DNA of 11,485 nt from Rhodoferax sp. (GTDB lineage Bacteria > Pseudomonadota > Gammaproteobacteria > Burkholderiales > Burkholderiaceae_C): assembly GCA_030683195.1 (NCBI GenBank), contig JAUXQA010000307.1, positions 1 to 11,485 of the forward strand, given 5' to 3'. The notes beneath the pieces were generated by a model, which was not told where the DNA came from, did no database searches, and worked only from the letters and a program-made list of their open reading frames with translations. A program made the position numbers and the translations under genes. Every line of letters begins with the position of its first letter. Position 1 is the first letter of the stretch. Of the stretch, positions 1 through 6,670 are shown one piece after another.

Positions 1-739
1 GGGCCGGAATCGGGCCCGCTGCGAAGCCGACCACCAGATACCGCCCACGCCAGGCAATAGAGCGAAAAGCCGGTTCAGCATAGTCACCGCCAACAGGGTC
101 ATAAATGACATCCGGACCTTTTCCATCTGTCAAAGCCTTGATGGCCTCACGCAGATTTTCGGTGTTGTAGTTGATTGTGGCATCGGCGCCGATGGACTTG
201 CAAAGCGCACATTTTTCATCGGATGATGCGGCTGCAATGACTCTTGCGCCGCAAGCCTTTGCGATCTGAATGGCTGCCGTGCCTACCCCGCCGGCTGCAC
301 CGAGAACCAGCACGGTTTCTCCGGCCTTCAACTGCGCTCTGTCCACTAACGCGTGATGTGAGGTCGCATAAATCATGATGAAAGCCGCCGCATCCACGAA
401 TGGAAAACCCGCTGGCAGGGGCATGCACAGGGCCGCAGGCGCAAGGGTATGCGTGCCGAAGCCGCCGGTGCCTGAAAGGCACGCAACAGGCTGTCCCACT
501 TTCAAGTGCTTCACCTCATCACCGACGGCCTGCACAATACCCGCGTATTCTGATCCCGGTACAAAAGGCAGCGGTGGCTTCATCTGATACTTGTTCTGAA
601 CAATCAGCAGGTCAGGAAAATTCAGGCTGGCTGCCTTGATCTCGATCAAAACCTCGTTCGCCTTGGGTTGCGGCGTGGGTAGTTCTTTCCAAGTCAGAGC
701 ATCAACACCCACGGGGTTTTCACAGAGCCAAGCATGCAT
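1..739 (-). CDS. NADPH:quinone oxidoreductase-like zinc-type dehydrogenase, 3' end cut by window edge
   Basis: This is a medium-chain dehydrogenase/reductase of the quinone oxidoreductase branch; such enzymes use NAD(P)H to reduce quinones or enoyl compounds in the cytoplasm, and the substrate cannot be read from sequence. I translated 246 codons on the minus strand from ATG at 739-737; family members are about 320-330 residues, so roughly a quarter is missing at the left edge. The N-terminal GroES-like part spans about residues 25-115, with VPGSEYAGIV at 60-69. The Rossmann dinucleotide-binding loop is LGAAGGVGTAA near 146-156, followed by IGADATINY near 183-191 and DPVGGDY at 214-220. The zinc-ligand pattern of true alcohol dehydrogenases is not evident, which favours the zinc-independent quinone reductase type. 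GGAG at 751-748 lies 8 bases before the ATG and supports this start. The gene is divergent from surE. Confidence 0.9.
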   Translation of the reverse strand, partial: MHAWLCENPVGVDALTWKELPTPQPKANEVLIEIKAASLNFPDLLIVQNKYQMKPPLPFVPGSEYAGIVQAVGDEVKHLKVGQPVACLSGTGGFGTHTLAPAALCMPLPAGFPFVDAAAFIMIYATSHHALVDRAQLKAGETVLVLGAAGGVGTAAIQIAKACGARVIAAASSDEKCALCKSIGADATINYNTENLREAIKALTDGKGPDVIYDPVGGDYAEPAFRSIAWRGRYLVVGFAAGPIPA

Positions 740-812
740 CAATTCATCTCCAAAAAATGTGGGCAAATGATAGTGTCTGCCAAGCTCTCAAAATGTCGCT
801 CGTGTGACCTGA

Positions 813-840
813 TTGGCAGATGTCACTGCCGACCTACAAT
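813..840 (+). promoter_or_regulatory. Putative sigma-70 promoter of surE-pcm-nlpD
   Basis: TTGGCA (813-818) and TACAAT (835-840) are separated by 16 bases; each differs from the sigma-70 consensus at one position. Transcription would be expected to begin about 7 bases past the -10 box, leaving only some 10-14 bases before the surE ATG at 859. No Shine-Dalgarno sequence is visible in that leader. The call is inferred from motif match and position alone. Confidence 0.5.
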
Positions 841-858
841 TAAAAAAATTGCTTACAT

Positions 859-1647
859 ATGAAAATTCTTATTTCCAACGACGACGGATACCAAGCACCA
901 GGTATCGTGGCTTTGTATGAGGCCCTGAAGGACGTAGCAGAGGTTGAAGTGATCGCACCAGAGCACAACAACAGTGCTAAATCCAACGCCTTGACGCTGC
1001 ACTCACCCTTGTACGTGCACAAGAGCAGCAATGGTTTCAGGTATGTCAACGGCACACCAGCAGACTGCGTACACATTGCCTTGACTGGATTGCTGGGGTA
1101 TCGGCCTGATCTGGTGGTGTCTGGCATCAACAATGGTGCCAATATGGGTGACGACACCATCTACTCCGGAACGGTGGGTGCTGCGATGGAAGGCTTTTTG
1201 TTCGGGGTTCCTGCCATCGCATTTTCCCAGGTTGACAAGAATTGGGGTGAGTTGGCGTCGGCTGCACGCAAGGCGCGTGATTTGGTGCTTCAGATGTCCC
1301 ATCAAAAGTTGATTGGTCGAACGCCTTGGCTGCTGAATGTCAATGTGCCGAATTTGCCTTTCGATGAATTGGGGCATGTCAAGCTTTGCCGGTTAGGCCG
1401 GCGGCATGCTGCCGAACCTGTCATCACCCAACTGAGCCCGCGAGGGGACACGATGTACTGGATTGGGGCCGCTGGCCCGGTCATGGACGAGGCGGAAGGT
1501 ACGGACTTTCATGCCACGGCCGCAGGGCATGTCTCAATCACTCCGCTCAAGGTTGATTTGACAGACCATGATCGCCTAAGTTATTGGGCCCAGACCGCTG
1601 CCTTGCTGTCAGAGCCTGTGTCCACTAGCGGCGCGCAGTCCAAGTGA
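859..1647 (+). CDS. surE: 5'/3'-nucleotidase SurE
   Basis: SurE is a metal-dependent nucleoside monophosphate phosphatase, linked to stationary-phase and stress survival and commonly encoded beside pcm. The 262-residue product matches the usual length of about 250-265. The N-terminus MKILISNDDGY carries the metal-binding Asp8 and Asp9; HNNSAKS places the conserved Ser at 39; SGINNGANMGDDT contains the conserved Asn at 91; SGTVGAAMEG (103-112) follows as in the family. The start is fixed by this N-terminal motif, which begins at the first Met, although no ribosome binding site is visible upstream. It is the first gene of a coupled group: its TGA (1645-1647) overlaps the GTG start of pcm (1644-1646). 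A likely promoter sits immediately upstream. Confidence 0.96.
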   Translation: MKILISNDDGYQAPGIVALYEALKDVAEVEVIAPEHNNSAKSNALTLHSPLYVHKSSNGFRYVNGTPADCVHIALTGLLGYRPDLVVSGINNGANMGDDTIYSGTVGAAMEGFLFGVPAIAFSQVDKNWGELASAARKARDLVLQMSHQKLIGRTPWLLNVNVPNLPFDELGHVKLCRLGRRHAAEPVITQLSPRGDTMYWIGAAGPVMDEAEGTDFHATAAGHVSITPLKVDLTDHDRLSYWAQTAALLSEPVSTSGAQSK

Positions 1648-2438
1648 AAGAGCGTCCCCCCTTTCCGGCCAGACTGGATTTTTCGAACGGACCGACCCCT
1701 GCGGGTCGGAATCAGCAGCCTGGAATCCGAAATGCCTTGAGTCAAGCAGCAAAGCCGCTTGTTCGGGTGACGACCCAAGGTTCCGTAATGGATTCCAGCG
1801 CCGTCCGGAGGAATATGGCGCAAAAACTTGCAGCGCAAGGGGTTAGTGATCGTCTCGTCCTGTCTGCCATGGGAACGATTGAGCGCCACCGTTTTGTTGA
1901 CAGCGCGCTGATTAATCAAGCCTATGAAGACACCAGTTTGCCCATCGGTTTGAACCAGACGATCTCCAAGCCTGGTGTTGTGGCCCGAATGGCAGAACTC
2001 TTGCGTAACGGCGCGTCCGGAAGGTTAGGGCGTGTGTTGGAGATTGGAACTGGTTGTGGCTATCAGGCGGCTGTACTGAGTCTGTTGGCGAACGAGGTCT
2101 ATAGCATCGAGCGCTTGCGTGGCTTGCACGACAGGGCGCGGGAAAACCTCAGACACCTGGCCATAGGCAATCTGCATCTACTGTTCGGCGACGGCATGTT
2201 GGGGTTCGAAAAAGGTGCGCCCTATGCGGGAATCATTGCCGCAGCAGGCGGTGAAGCCGTGCCACAGGCCTGGATTGACCAACTCGCGGTAGGAGGCCGG
2301 TTGGTTGCTCCGGTATCGGGCGGCTCCGGCACGGCGGCAAAACAAGCTTTGGTTGTCATTGACAAAACACCGCAAGGCCTAAGGCAAACGGTGCTCGAAG
2401 CCGTTCATTTTGTCCCTCTAAAATCGGGCATTGCATGA
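1644..2438 (+). CDS. pcm: Protein-L-isoaspartate O-methyltransferase
   Basis: Pcm transfers a methyl group from S-adenosylmethionine to isoaspartyl residues in aged proteins, starting their repair in the cytoplasm. At 264 residues it is longer than the 208-residue E. coli enzyme. The core begins at Met49 (ATG at 1788), after a Pro/Gly/Gln-rich extension of 48 residues starting from GTG. The RPPFPARLD segment in that extension resembles what I recall from other Comamonadaceae Pcm proteins, and GTG overlaps the surE stop (GTGA), so I keep the long form; ATG 1788 with a weak AAGG upstream is the alternative. Visible motifs are DTSLPIGLNQTISKP (96-110, substrate region), VLEIGTGCGYQAA (131-143, SAM motif I), YSIER (153-157, acidic motif) and FGDGMLG (181-187). 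Translation is probably coupled to surE. Confidence 0.94.
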   Translation: MKERPPFPARLDFSNGPTPAGRNQQPGIRNALSQAAKPLVRVTTQGSVMDSSAVRRNMAQKLAAQGVSDRLVLSAMGTIERHRFVDSALINQAYEDTSLPIGLNQTISKPGVVARMAELLRNGASGRLGRVLEIGTGCGYQAAVLSLLANEVYSIERLRGLHDRARENLRHLAIGNLHLLFGDGMLGFEKGAPYAGIIAAAGGEAVPQAWIDQLAVGGRLVAPVSGGSGTAAKQALVVIDKTPQGLRQTVLEAVHFVPLKSGIA

Positions 2439-2449
2439 AGGAATGTCTT

Positions 2450-3337
2450 ATGTTTGTTTCCGGTTCTCGTTCAGGTATTTCTTTGGCGCTTTTGACTGCA
2501 GTGGTCTTGATCAGCGGATGTGGGTCCAAGGTTCAAAACCGGGCGCCTGTGGAGGATCGCGGCAGTGTGGCTGGACGGCCCGCCCCGGTGGCTATAGACG
2601 CGACGTTGCCAGCTGTCAAACAATTGCCCGGTGCTGAGAATGCCGGCAAACCAGGCTACTACACGGTCAAGCCGGGTGACATGTTGATCCGGATTGCCGT
2701 TGACCATGGGCAAAGTCCCAAGGATATTGCACGCTGGAGCAATGTTGATAATCCGAACCGCATTGAAATTGGTCAGGTCTTGCGTGTTGCACCGCCTGTG
2801 CCTGCGACTTCTACTGCGGGTGTTGTTACCCGGCCCGTCACCGCTAGCACGGTTACCCCAGTGACAGCTGGGGCGCTGCCGCCAGCGGGTGGCCCGGATA
2901 AACCTGCGGCGACAGCTGGAGCGGCTGCCAGTGCGCCCGTGGCAGCATCATCTTCCCCAGCAACGGATGACGAAATCAGATGGATATGGCCGACCCAAGG
3001 TGTGGTTCTGGCCGGTTTTGACGAGGCTAAGAACAAGGGTCTCGACATTGGAGGTTCAGCCGGTGACCCGGTGCTGGCGGCTGCGGACGGTCGCGTGGTT
3101 TACGTCGGTGCGGGCTTGCGGGGTTATGGAAACTTGATCATCCTGAAGCACAACAACATGTACTTGACAGCGTATGCGCACAACCAAACGCTGCTCATCA
3201 AGGAAGATCAGTCCGTTCGCCAGGGGCAGAAAATTGCTGAAATGGGAAGCAGTGATGCCGATCGCGTGAAGCTGCATTTTGAGGTGCGCCGCCAAGGCAA
3301 GCCTGTTGATCCAGCCAAATATTTGCCTGCGCGCTGA
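2450..3337 (+). CDS. nlpD: NlpD-like LysM/M23 lipoprotein, probable amidase activator
   Basis: The product resembles NlpD, an outer-membrane lipoprotein that in E. coli binds septal peptidoglycan and activates the amidase AmiC. From ATG 2450 it has 295 residues: a signal peptide with lipobox LISGC (lipidated Cys at residue 24), a LysM domain at about 68-115 (YYTVKPGDMLIRIA then IEIGQVLRV), a Pro/Ala/Thr-rich linker to about 175, and a C-terminal M23 (LytM) domain from about 182. AAGGA at 2438-2442, 7 bases upstream, strongly favours this start; an in-frame ATG at 2435 overlaps the pcm stop but lacks such a site. Two M23 metal ligands are replaced: KNKGLDIGG has Asn where the first His is expected, and VKLHFEVR has Lys-Leu-His in place of His-x-His. 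That fits a non-catalytic activator. rpoS is not downstream. Confidence 0.9.
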   Translation: MFVSGSRSGISLALLTAVVLISGCGSKVQNRAPVEDRGSVAGRPAPVAIDATLPAVKQLPGAENAGKPGYYTVKPGDMLIRIAVDHGQSPKDIARWSNVDNPNRIEIGQVLRVAPPVPATSTAGVVTRPVTASTVTPVTAGALPPAGGPDKPAATAGAAASAPVAASSSPATDDEIRWIWPTQGVVLAGFDEAKNKGLDIGGSAGDPVLAAADGRVVYVGAGLRGYGNLIILKHNNMYLTAYAHNQTLLIKEDQSVRQGQKIAEMGSSDADRVKLHFEVRRQGKPVDPAKYLPAR

Positions 3338-3340
3338 TGT

Positions 3341-3366
3341 CTCGATCGCCCGAGGGGCGATTCGAG
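3341..3366 (+). terminator. Strong hairpin after nlpD, terminator-like with a weak U-tract
   Basis: The arms CTCGATCGCCC (3341-3351) and GGGCGATTCGAG (3355-3366) pair nearly completely around a GAG loop, with one bulged T. It begins 4 bases after the nlpD stop. Only TTCT follows, so classical intrinsic termination would be inefficient; it may be a weak terminator or a 3'-end stabilising structure ahead of rlmD. Confidence 0.5.
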
Positions 3367-3390
3367 TTCTGGGCCTGAGACAATAGGCTC

Positions 3391-4824
3391 ATGACTGACG
3401 AAATCAATAAAACCGACATTTATCCACCCGACTGGCTTCTGGTGGAATCGCTGGATCTGGAGGCCCAAGGCGTTGCCCACCGGGCTGACGGCAAGGTGGT
3501 CTTCATTAAAGGTGCGCTCCCGTTCGAAGTGGTCAGCGCCAATATTCATCGCAAGAAGAACAACTGGGAGCAAGGCATGGTGACCGCGATTCATCGCGAG
3601 TCCTCGCAGCGCGTGCAGCCGGGTTGTCCCCATTTTGGTCTGCATGAAGGCGCGTGTGGCGGTTGCAAAATGCAGCATCTGCATGGGGGTGCCCAAGTGG
3701 CCGTGAAGCAGCGGGTGCTGGAAGACAACCTGTGGCACTTGGGCAAGGTCAAGCCCGACAATATTTTGCGTCCGATTGAGGGGCCCTCTTGGGGTTACCG
3801 CTATCGTGCCCGGATTTCGGTCCGCCATGTGCGCAAAAAGGGCACCGTTCTGGTCGGCTTTCACGAGCGCAAAAGCGGTTATGTGGCTGACATGAAGGAG
3901 TGCCATGTTTTGCCGCCCCATGTGAGTGATTTGTTGTTGCCATTGCGGGCTCTCATCACGTCCATGGATGCCATGGAGACCTGTCCGCAAATCGAACTCG
4001 CTTGCGGTGACACCTTGACAGCACTGGTCTTGCGTCACATGGAGCCCTTGAGTGACGGTGATCTGGCCCTCTTGCGTGCCTTTGCCGCTCGCCATGTCGG
4101 TGTGCAGTGGTGGTTGCAACCCAAGGGCTTGGACTCGGTTCATCTTCTCGATGACGGTGGCGAAGAGTTGAGTTACGACTTGCCTGAGTTTGGCATCCAT
4201 ATGCCGTTCAAACCAACCGATTTCACGCAGGTCAATCCGCATATCAACCGGGTATTGGTGTCACGCTCCCTGCGCTTGCTGGATGCCCAGAAGCATGAAA
4301 GGGTGATTGACTGGTTTTGTGGACTGGGCAATTTCACACTGCCTATCGCCACCCTGGCACGTGAGGTGCTGGGTGTGGAGGGTAGCGAGGCGTTGGTGGC
4401 TCGGTCCCGTGAGAATTACAAGCTAAATAGTGCTCTGGCCGGCGTAAATAAATGGTTTGCTGCTACTAAATTTGTTGCTAGAAACCTGTTTGAAATGACG
4501 CCGGAGGTACTGATTGCCGATGGTGCCGCTGACAAATGGTTGATTGATCCGCCGCGTGAAGGTGCATTTGCCCTGGTGCAGGCTCTGGCGCAATTGCACC
4601 AACAAAAGCTGGACCCGGTGGCGAATACGCCGACGGTGGGTGCAGAAAACTGGACGCCACCCACGCGCATTGTCTATGTGAGCTGCAATCCCGCCACCTT
4701 GGCGCGGGACGCGGATGTGCTGGTGCATCAGGCGGGTTACCGTTGTTCGTCGGCGGGGATGGTCAATATGTTTCCCCACACGGCTCACGTGGAGAGCATG
4801 GCTGTATTTGACTTGCTTACTTAG
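3391..4824 (+). CDS. rlmD: 23S rRNA (uracil-1939-C5)-methyltransferase RlmD
   Basis: RlmD (formerly RumA) methylates U1939 of 23S rRNA with S-adenosylmethionine and carries a 4Fe-4S cluster. The 477-residue product has an N-terminal TRAM-like domain (about 12-70), cluster cysteines at 79, 89 and 92 (CPHFGLHEGACGGC) and probably 171 (DMKECHV), FTQVNPHINRVLV (278-290), the SAM motif DWFCGLGNFTLP (307-318), DPPREGA (386-392), and the catalytic cysteine in VSCNPATLARD (Cys432). The spacing of the first two cysteines is 9 residues rather than the 5 of E. coli. Residues 345-360 are encoded by a reverse-oriented copy of a dispersed repeat (4423-4470), an AT-rich stretch using codons such as CTA and GTA that are uncommon in the rest of the gene. 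It lies in the loop between the GVEGSEALV strand and FVARNLFEM, which I recall as variable in length. No strong ribosome binding site precedes the ATG. Confidence 0.95.
   Translation: MTDEINKTDIYPPDWLLVESLDLEAQGVAHRADGKVVFIKGALPFEVVSANIHRKKNNWEQGMVTAIHRESSQRVQPGCPHFGLHEGACGGCKMQHLHGGAQVAVKQRVLEDNLWHLGKVKPDNILRPIEGPSWGYRYRARISVRHVRKKGTVLVGFHERKSGYVADMKECHVLPPHVSDLLLPLRALITSMDAMETCPQIELACGDTLTALVLRHMEPLSDGDLALLRAFAARHVGVQWWLQPKGLDSVHLLDDGGEELSYDLPEFGIHMPFKPTDFTQVNPHINRVLVSRSLRLLDAQKHERVIDWFCGLGNFTLPIATLAREVLGVEGSEALVARSRENYKLNSALAGVNKWFAATKFVARNLFEMTPEVLIADGAADKWLIDPPREGAFALVQALAQLHQQKLDPVANTPTVGAENWTPPTRIVYVSCNPATLARDADVLVHQAGYRCSSAGMVNMFPHTAHVESMAVFDLLT
4423..4470 (-). repeat. Dispersed 48-bp repeat, copy inside rlmD coding sequence
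   Basis: Read on the minus strand this segment matches the repeat at 8273-8320 at 32 of 48 positions without gaps, better with a one-base shift. The shared blocks are TAGCAG, a TACGCCGGC core followed by AGAGC, and an ATTT end. It fills exactly 16 codons of rlmD (residues 345-360) with no frame disruption, and is richer in A and T than flanking rlmD sequence. Confidence 0.6.
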
Positions 4825-5155
4825 TTCGTTTGCTGTCCGGCTTTGCCTTGGGAGGGGGTTCTATGATTTCCTCCACTGGCGGGGCTGCTTTGACTGCTGT
4901 TGTAGCGACCCCCTCAAGCTTGTTTTCGCGCATGTATTCGTCCATGGCGCGCCAGCCTGTGAAAATGTCCGCTTTCGATGCGGACTCATTCAGGATGTAG
5001 CAGTCTTCAATACTGCGCAATCCATGTCGACAGCCGCCGCCGATGGCTTTGGCGTTGGCTTCACGTTGCAGAACCTTGGGGTCGGGGCCCATACCAGGAA
5101 TTTCACAGCCTGCGAGGAGCAGGGCGGCAGTCGATAGAAGTAGGCGTAAGTTCAT
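4817..5155 (-). CDS. Small lipoprotein of unknown function
   Basis: This 112-residue protein begins with a short basic stretch and a hydrophobic segment ending in lipobox LLLAGC, so Cys17 should be lipidated after signal peptidase II cleavage. The mature part has two further cysteines, at 42 (GGGCRHGL) and 52 (IEDCYILN), which could form a disulfide in the periplasm. A segment of aromatic and acidic residues (SKADIFTGWRAMDEYMREN, about 60-78) is followed by a Pro/Glu/Lys-rich tail. I recognise no family with an assigned function; the middle segment looks conserved rather than random. The start at 5155 is chosen because it yields the signal peptide directly, although no clear ribosome binding site precedes it. 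Its stop (4817-4819) lies inside the convergent rlmD gene, an 8-base overlap. Confidence 0.8.
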   Translation of the reverse strand: MNLRLLLSTAALLLAGCEIPGMGPDPKVLQREANAKAIGGGCRHGLRSIEDCYILNESASKADIFTGWRAMDEYMRENKLEGVATTAVKAAPPVEEIIEPPPKAKPDSKRTK

Positions 5156-5228
5156 GGGGCACAGTGGGTTACAGGCTTGATTTCGAAATTGTGCGCTTCA
5201 TTCGACAGGTTTAAGAGGCGATAAACGC

Positions 5229-5254
5229 AAAAAAGACCCCGCAGGGTCTTTTTT
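5229..5254 (-). terminator. Intrinsic terminator of the Bax-inhibitor-1 family gene
   Basis: The stem GACCC/GGGTC (5235-5239 and 5244-5248, loop CGCA) is flanked by six A and six T, so the A/T arms also pair and a U-tract exists in both directions. It lies 24 bases past the stop of the gene at 5278-5967, and separates that gene from the lipoprotein gene downstream. Confidence 0.9.
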
Positions 5255-5277
5255 AAGTGGTTCTGGCGTTGCCAGAA

Positions 5278-5967
5278 TCAGTCGCGTTCGCCGCCGGCGA
5301 TGCCCAGCAGAGCCAGCAAGCCCTGGAACACGTTGATCACGTCCAGGTACAAAGCCAGCGTGGCGCTAATGTAATTGGTTTCACCACCGTCCACGATACG
5401 CTTCAAGTCATAAAGCATGTAGGCGCTGAAGATGCCGATGACAGCCACCGAGATCGCCATCATCGCGGCCGTAGAGCCTACAAACACGTTGATGATGCCG
5501 CCGATCATGACCGCCATGGCACCCACAAACAACCACTTGCCCATGCCTGACAAGTCACGCTTGATGACGCTGGACAAGGTGGCCATCACGAAGAACACGC
5601 CCGCTGTGCCGCCAAACGCGGTCATGATCAATTCAGGCCCATTCTTGAACCCGAGCACCATGGCGATCATGCGGGACAGCATCAAGCCCATGAAGAAAGT
5701 GAACCCCAATAACACTGGCACGCCAGCCGCTGAGTTTTTGGTTTTCTCGATGGCGTACATAAAACCGAATGCGCCGCCCAAAAACACAATCAGCCCTAAA
5801 CCACCACCCAAGGATTGGGTGATCCCGGTAGCTACGCCCAGCCAGGCGCCCAGCACAGTGGGCAGCATGCTCAATGCGAGCAAAAAGTAAGTGTTGCGCA
5901 ACACCTTGTTGCGCTGTTCAGCCATGGCGCCTGCGCCATAGTCAAATGATTGAACGTTTTCAGTCAT
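5278..5967 (-). CDS. Bax inhibitor-1 / YccA-YbhL family inner-membrane protein
   Basis: The product belongs to the Bax inhibitor-1 (TMBIM) family of multi-spanning membrane proteins; bacterial members include YccA, which modulates the FtsH protease, and YetJ, a pH-sensitive calcium leak. The specific role here is not known. The 229-residue protein starts with a soluble segment (MTENVQSFDYG) and then shows about seven hydrophobic segments, beginning with TYFLLALSMLPTVLGAWLGV. The C-terminal part MLYDLKRIVDGGETNYI and ALYLDVINVFQGLLALLG carries the acidic residues typical of the family. AAGGAG (5980-5975) lies 7 bases before ATG 5967, so I prefer this start over the in-frame TTG at 5973, which would sit almost on the ribosome binding site. 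The gene is transcribed alone and has its own terminator. Confidence 0.93.
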   Translation of the reverse strand: MTENVQSFDYGAGAMAEQRNKVLRNTYFLLALSMLPTVLGAWLGVATGITQSLGGGLGLIVFLGGAFGFMYAIEKTKNSAAGVPVLLGFTFFMGLMLSRMIAMVLGFKNGPELIMTAFGGTAGVFFVMATLSSVIKRDLSGMGKWLFVGAMAVMIGGIINVFVGSTAAMMAISVAVIGIFSAYMLYDLKRIVDGGETNYISATLALYLDVINVFQGLLALLGIAGGERD

Positions 5968-6150
5968 GGTCAAACTCCTTGGTGTTCTATAACTGTAAGA
6001 AATTGCATTTTAGGGTCAGTCTGGGGCTCGCTCAGTCTTGAGGTGAGCCAGGCGCCTACAATTTGTAAGGGTACTTTTTATCTCCGCTGAGTCGCCCAAC
6101 AGACCGCCAGCCGTTATCCTTCACGCTTCATAAATTTCAAGATCATTGCC
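5968..6150. promoter_or_regulatory. Divergent promoter region between the BI-1 family gene and the HbpS-like gene
   Basis: This 183-base region must hold promoters for both outward-facing genes. On the plus strand CCTACAAT puts a TACAAT -10-like box at 6057-6062, with only a weak -35 (CAGTCT) 18 bases upstream. On the minus strand TAAAAT at about 6014-6009 is a -10 candidate without a convincing -35. No operator dyad stands out. Confidence 0.35.
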
Positions 6151-6558
6151 ATGAAAAACAAGTTCTCGCTCGAAATGTCCGAAATCAAAGCCATCGCTGC
6201 TGCTGCTGAAGCCGAAGCATTGGCCAATCATTGGGCAGTGACCATTGCCATCGTCGATGACGGCGGGCATTTGTTGTGGTTGCAGCGTCTGGACGATGCG
6301 CCTGCCATCTCGGCCCACATTGCACCTGCCAAGGCCAATACGGCAGCGTTGGGTCGCCGCGAGAGCAAGGTCTATGAAGATGTGGTCAATGGCGGGCGGG
6401 TTTCGTTCTTGAGCGCACCGGACATCAAGGGTTTGCTCGAAGGCGGCGTGCCGATCATGAAAGACGGCCAGTGCCTGGGCGCGGTGGGCGTCAGTGGCGT
6501 GAAGTCCAGTGAAGATGCCCAGATTGCCAAGGCTGGTATTGCGGCCATCGGTCTGTAA
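6151..6558 (+). CDS. GlcG/HbpS-family heme-binding-like protein
   Basis: This 135-residue protein falls in the GlcG/HbpS (DUF336) family. HbpS of Streptomyces is a heme-binding redox sensor partner and GlcG is encoded in glycolate operons; many homologues have no tested role, so heme binding here is inferred from the family only. Typical features are IAIVDDGGHLLWLQRLDDAP (32-51), the region around AKANTAALGRRES, then GLLEGGVPIMKDGQCLGAVGVSGVKSSEDAQIAKAG towards the C-terminus. It has no signal peptide and full family length. The ATG lacks a clear ribosome binding site. It stands alone between a divergent promoter region and a terminator shared with ahpF. Its position near ahpC/ahpF and hemP is suggestive of a redox or heme theme but is not evidence of function. 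Confidence 0.88.
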   Translation: MKNKFSLEMSEIKAIAAAAEAEALANHWAVTIAIVDDGGHLLWLQRLDDAPAISAHIAPAKANTAALGRRESKVYEDVVNGGRVSFLSAPDIKGLLEGGVPIMKDGQCLGAVGVSGVKSSEDAQIAKAGIAAIGL

Positions 6559-6600
6559 GAAGCTGCTTGGCTGGTCGGCCTTCACAGGCTGACGGAGCTT

Positions 6601-6628
6601 AAAAAAAGGGGCCTTTCGGCCCCTTTTT
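6601..6628. terminator. Bidirectional intrinsic terminator between the HbpS-like gene and ahpF
   Basis: GGGGCC (6608-6613) and GGCCCC (6618-6623) form a perfect 6-bp GC stem around loop TTTC, flanked by seven A upstream and five T downstream. It can terminate transcription from both convergent genes: the plus-strand gene ending at 6558 and ahpF ending at 6671. Confidence 0.93.
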
Positions 6629-6670
6629 ACGTTTACCCTGAGTACTGCCCAGCCTTCGCAGCCTTGTGAC

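Noticed and set aside
3379..3384. GACAAT as a -10 box directly before rlmD
   Set aside because: No -35-like hexamer occurs at 16-18 bases upstream, and transcription would begin at the start codon.
3208..4242. A 344-codon open frame on the minus strand opposite nlpD and rlmD
   Set aside because: It crosses two real genes in antisense, has no recognisable motifs, and no promoter or ribosome binding site is apparent.
5968..5973. A TTG start two codons upstream in the Bax-inhibitor-1 family gene
   Set aside because: It lies one base from the AAGGAG sequence, too close for use; ATG 5967 has ideal spacing.
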